A stretch of DNA of 64,000 nucleotides, taken from contig OZ038378.1 in NCBI GenBank assembly GCA_964036045.1, positions 168,503,975 to 168,567,974 on the forward strand, written 5' to 3'. The DNA is from Eutreptiella sp. 'Long Island Sound 2002' (lineage: Eukaryota; Euglenozoa; Euglenophyceae; Eutreptiales; Eutreptiaceae). The translations under genes were made by a program, and so were the position numbers. Under the pieces are notes generated by a model, which saw only the letters and a program-made list of their open reading frames with translations, had not been told where the DNA came from and did not search any database. Positions 62,501 through 64,000 of this stretch are shown one piece after another (position 1 is the first letter of the stretch; the number at the start of each line of letters is the position of its first letter).

Positions 62501-64000
62501 TCGTGGGTGACAATTATTAGTCCGAAGTCTTGCCCGAAAAGCTTCATCCCAACGCACTCACGACCACAACATGCTTGTGAATCGTTTCGATATTTATGTT
62601 TCCGAATTTTAAACTTTTTGTTCTTTTTTGCAAATGGCATGGCGATCACAATCAACACAATTGTTTTGGTCGAAACGTCAAATTGTTCCTCCTTGGCTCA
62701 TGAACTACGCGGAAAGGCCGACGAATATATCACGACCCATGGGGACCCCCATGTACCACCCAGAGAATTTGCAAGTTTCAAACATGCGGTGCATTATTTG
62801 CGAGTCTCGTAAGAACTAAATTCGTCTATTGTTCGTCGTCCGGCACGAGCGCAAACAAAAGCGATGATTTCGTTTGCGGTAGGTGTAGGGTTGTGGGTGT
62901 ATGTGTTCATTCCTATGTCCTCAAATCTAAGACGAAACCACCGAACCGGGTCGAAAGTGCGCAATTGGACGGAGTGCTACGGTTCGCGGTGGGAGGGGTG
63001 CGAAACAACCTAAATAGAACGGCCACACAATAGGTTGATTTAAGATTCGAAACGGGGGCTTGTAACCGCTCGTGCATTTGGAGTTCCTCTAGCAAGCAGG
63101 TCCGTGGCTTATGCAATCCACACGCCCTTGCACTTGTTCCCTCTCTTTTTAGTGAGATGCGGTTGCGCAAGTGCTCAAGTGAACATTCTCGACATGAAAC
63201 GGACATCATTACCCCGCATCAAAGCGCAGCCAGCCACTTACACAAGTCGATGGCTTCTCGGGTGCGTGCGCGCATGGACTCCGGGTTTGCCCCAATGTCA
63301 ACACAGGACTTATGTGAGTTTGTGGAGCAGAGATTGTCTGGCAAATACATTGGTGTCGAAAGCAACCAACTGACCAAAGAAGGTGTGATCTCGCTTGGTA
63401 TTTGACCTTGCTTACCTCCCCAACCGCGCAAGAGGAGACCTCCAAACTTTGACTAGCGCCTACTTCATGGAGCACTAAAGTAGCCCAAGATGGGTGCATT
63501 TCCTCCTCTTGGCCCTTGTGCTCTACCTCCTTGGTTACCTCCCCATCTTGACACCCCGAGCAAGAGGAGACCTCCAAACCGAGAACAGCTCTGGCATAAT
63601 GGAGCACTGAAGCACTAAAGTAGCCCAAGATCTCCCTTGTTATCTAATGTGTTGCCCTTAGGGGATCGCACAAGGCTATTTGTGTACATCCTTGTGCCAT
63701 GTCTCCCTTTTTGTGTGCTACCATGTGTTCTCCTTCCCCACTGATTGTGACCTATTGTGCTTCCCTTTTTGATGTTTGCTATTTTGTGTGCAGCTTCGTG
63801 GGTGGTGGTAGTGGTGGTGGGTCTGCATGACTTGCACTAGAACTCGGGGCCACCCACCCTACCAGCGTTGTGGGGTGTGGGAACTAGGCACTCACATTTT
63901 CCTACTAGCCAAGCCCGCAAGCCGTAGACTAGCTGGCCAGTGTTCTGGGGGCCTAGTTGTGGTAGCCTCTCCGTAGGGCAGCCACTCTGCGCGGGCCCAC
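59577..64000. other. Upstream of the MINDY gene: no gene recognised
   Basis: The MINDY promoter and any 5' untranslated exon would lie just above 59576. A CAG directly before the ATG could itself be an acceptor for a 5' leader intron. I inspected the longer ORFs to 64 kb on both strands and found no conserved motif or convincing exon. Simple features are CAGTACGA-type repeats (59685-59715), G/C runs near 61170 and 61780, and a near-direct repeat of AAGAGGAGACCTCCAAAC at 63430 and 63560. Confidence 0.35.

Noticed and set aside
1-64000. CRISPR arrays, bacterial operons or prophage
   Set aside because: No spacer-repeat pattern, no Shine-Dalgarno-linked gene clusters and clear spliceosomal introns; the tandem repeats found are minisatellites or coding arrays.

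Overview
This window is nuclear DNA from a large-genome eukaryote. It has GT-AG spliceosomal introns up to about 2.7 kb, long non-coding stretches full of degenerate mobile elements, and domain families (MINDY deubiquitinase, Sushi, HYR, EGF, TSP1, SUEL lectin, PAN, Kunitz) that occur together only in eukaryotes. A protist or alga with a metazoan-like extracellular domain repertoire fits best; a large-genome green alga such as a phagotrophic pyramimonadalean is one guess. Nothing here is diagnostic of the species.

Layout. (1) 0-9.2 kb: a decayed gag-protease retroelement (2.67-5.52 kb, minus), a tRNA-derived SINE-like unit (about 6.1 kb), two convincing spliced exons of an unidentified minus-strand gene (6.40-6.68 and 7.33-7.45 kb), a chromovirus integrase tail with chromodomain (8.26-8.74 kb, minus) and a small coiled-coil ORF (8.82-9.16 kb, plus). 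(2) 9.4-15.4 kb: a repeat island holding two nearly identical 1.1 kb direct repeats exactly 2,960 bp apart and three 5'-truncated copies of one LINE-like family, all ending in poly(A) on the minus strand. (3) 16.1-30.55 kb, minus: one very large, essentially intronless gene for a secreted mosaic protein of about 4,800 residues. It begins with a signal peptide and runs through beta-rich domains, Ig-like/HYR repeats, carbohydrate-binding-like modules, EGF, Sushi arrays, PAN, Kunitz and SUEL lectin domains, HYR repeats and TSP1. Two in-frame stops and two single-base frame slips break it into five ORFs. (4) 31-49 kb: mostly non-coding, with hairpin clusters, minisatellites, a broken Harbinger-type transposase, an intact stand-alone RNase H ORF flanked by a dispersed repeat, and a degenerate protein-coding region at 40.2-42.3 kb. 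(5) 49.47-59.58 kb, minus: a complete 12-exon gene for a MINDY/FAM63 deubiquitinase, assembled here from splice sites and phases (517 codons plus stop, fully in frame). No single long ORF shows it. Its introns hold a foldback element and a miniature inverted-repeat element. (6) 59.6-64 kb: no gene recognised.

The two host genes are unrelated in function: one protein is intracellular (trimming of ubiquitin chains), the other extracellular (matrix, surface or recognition). They also differ in structure. The MINDY gene is intron-rich, with exons of 32-61 bp. The mosaic gene has about 14.4 kb without a convincing intron and carries recently homogenised internal tandem repeats.
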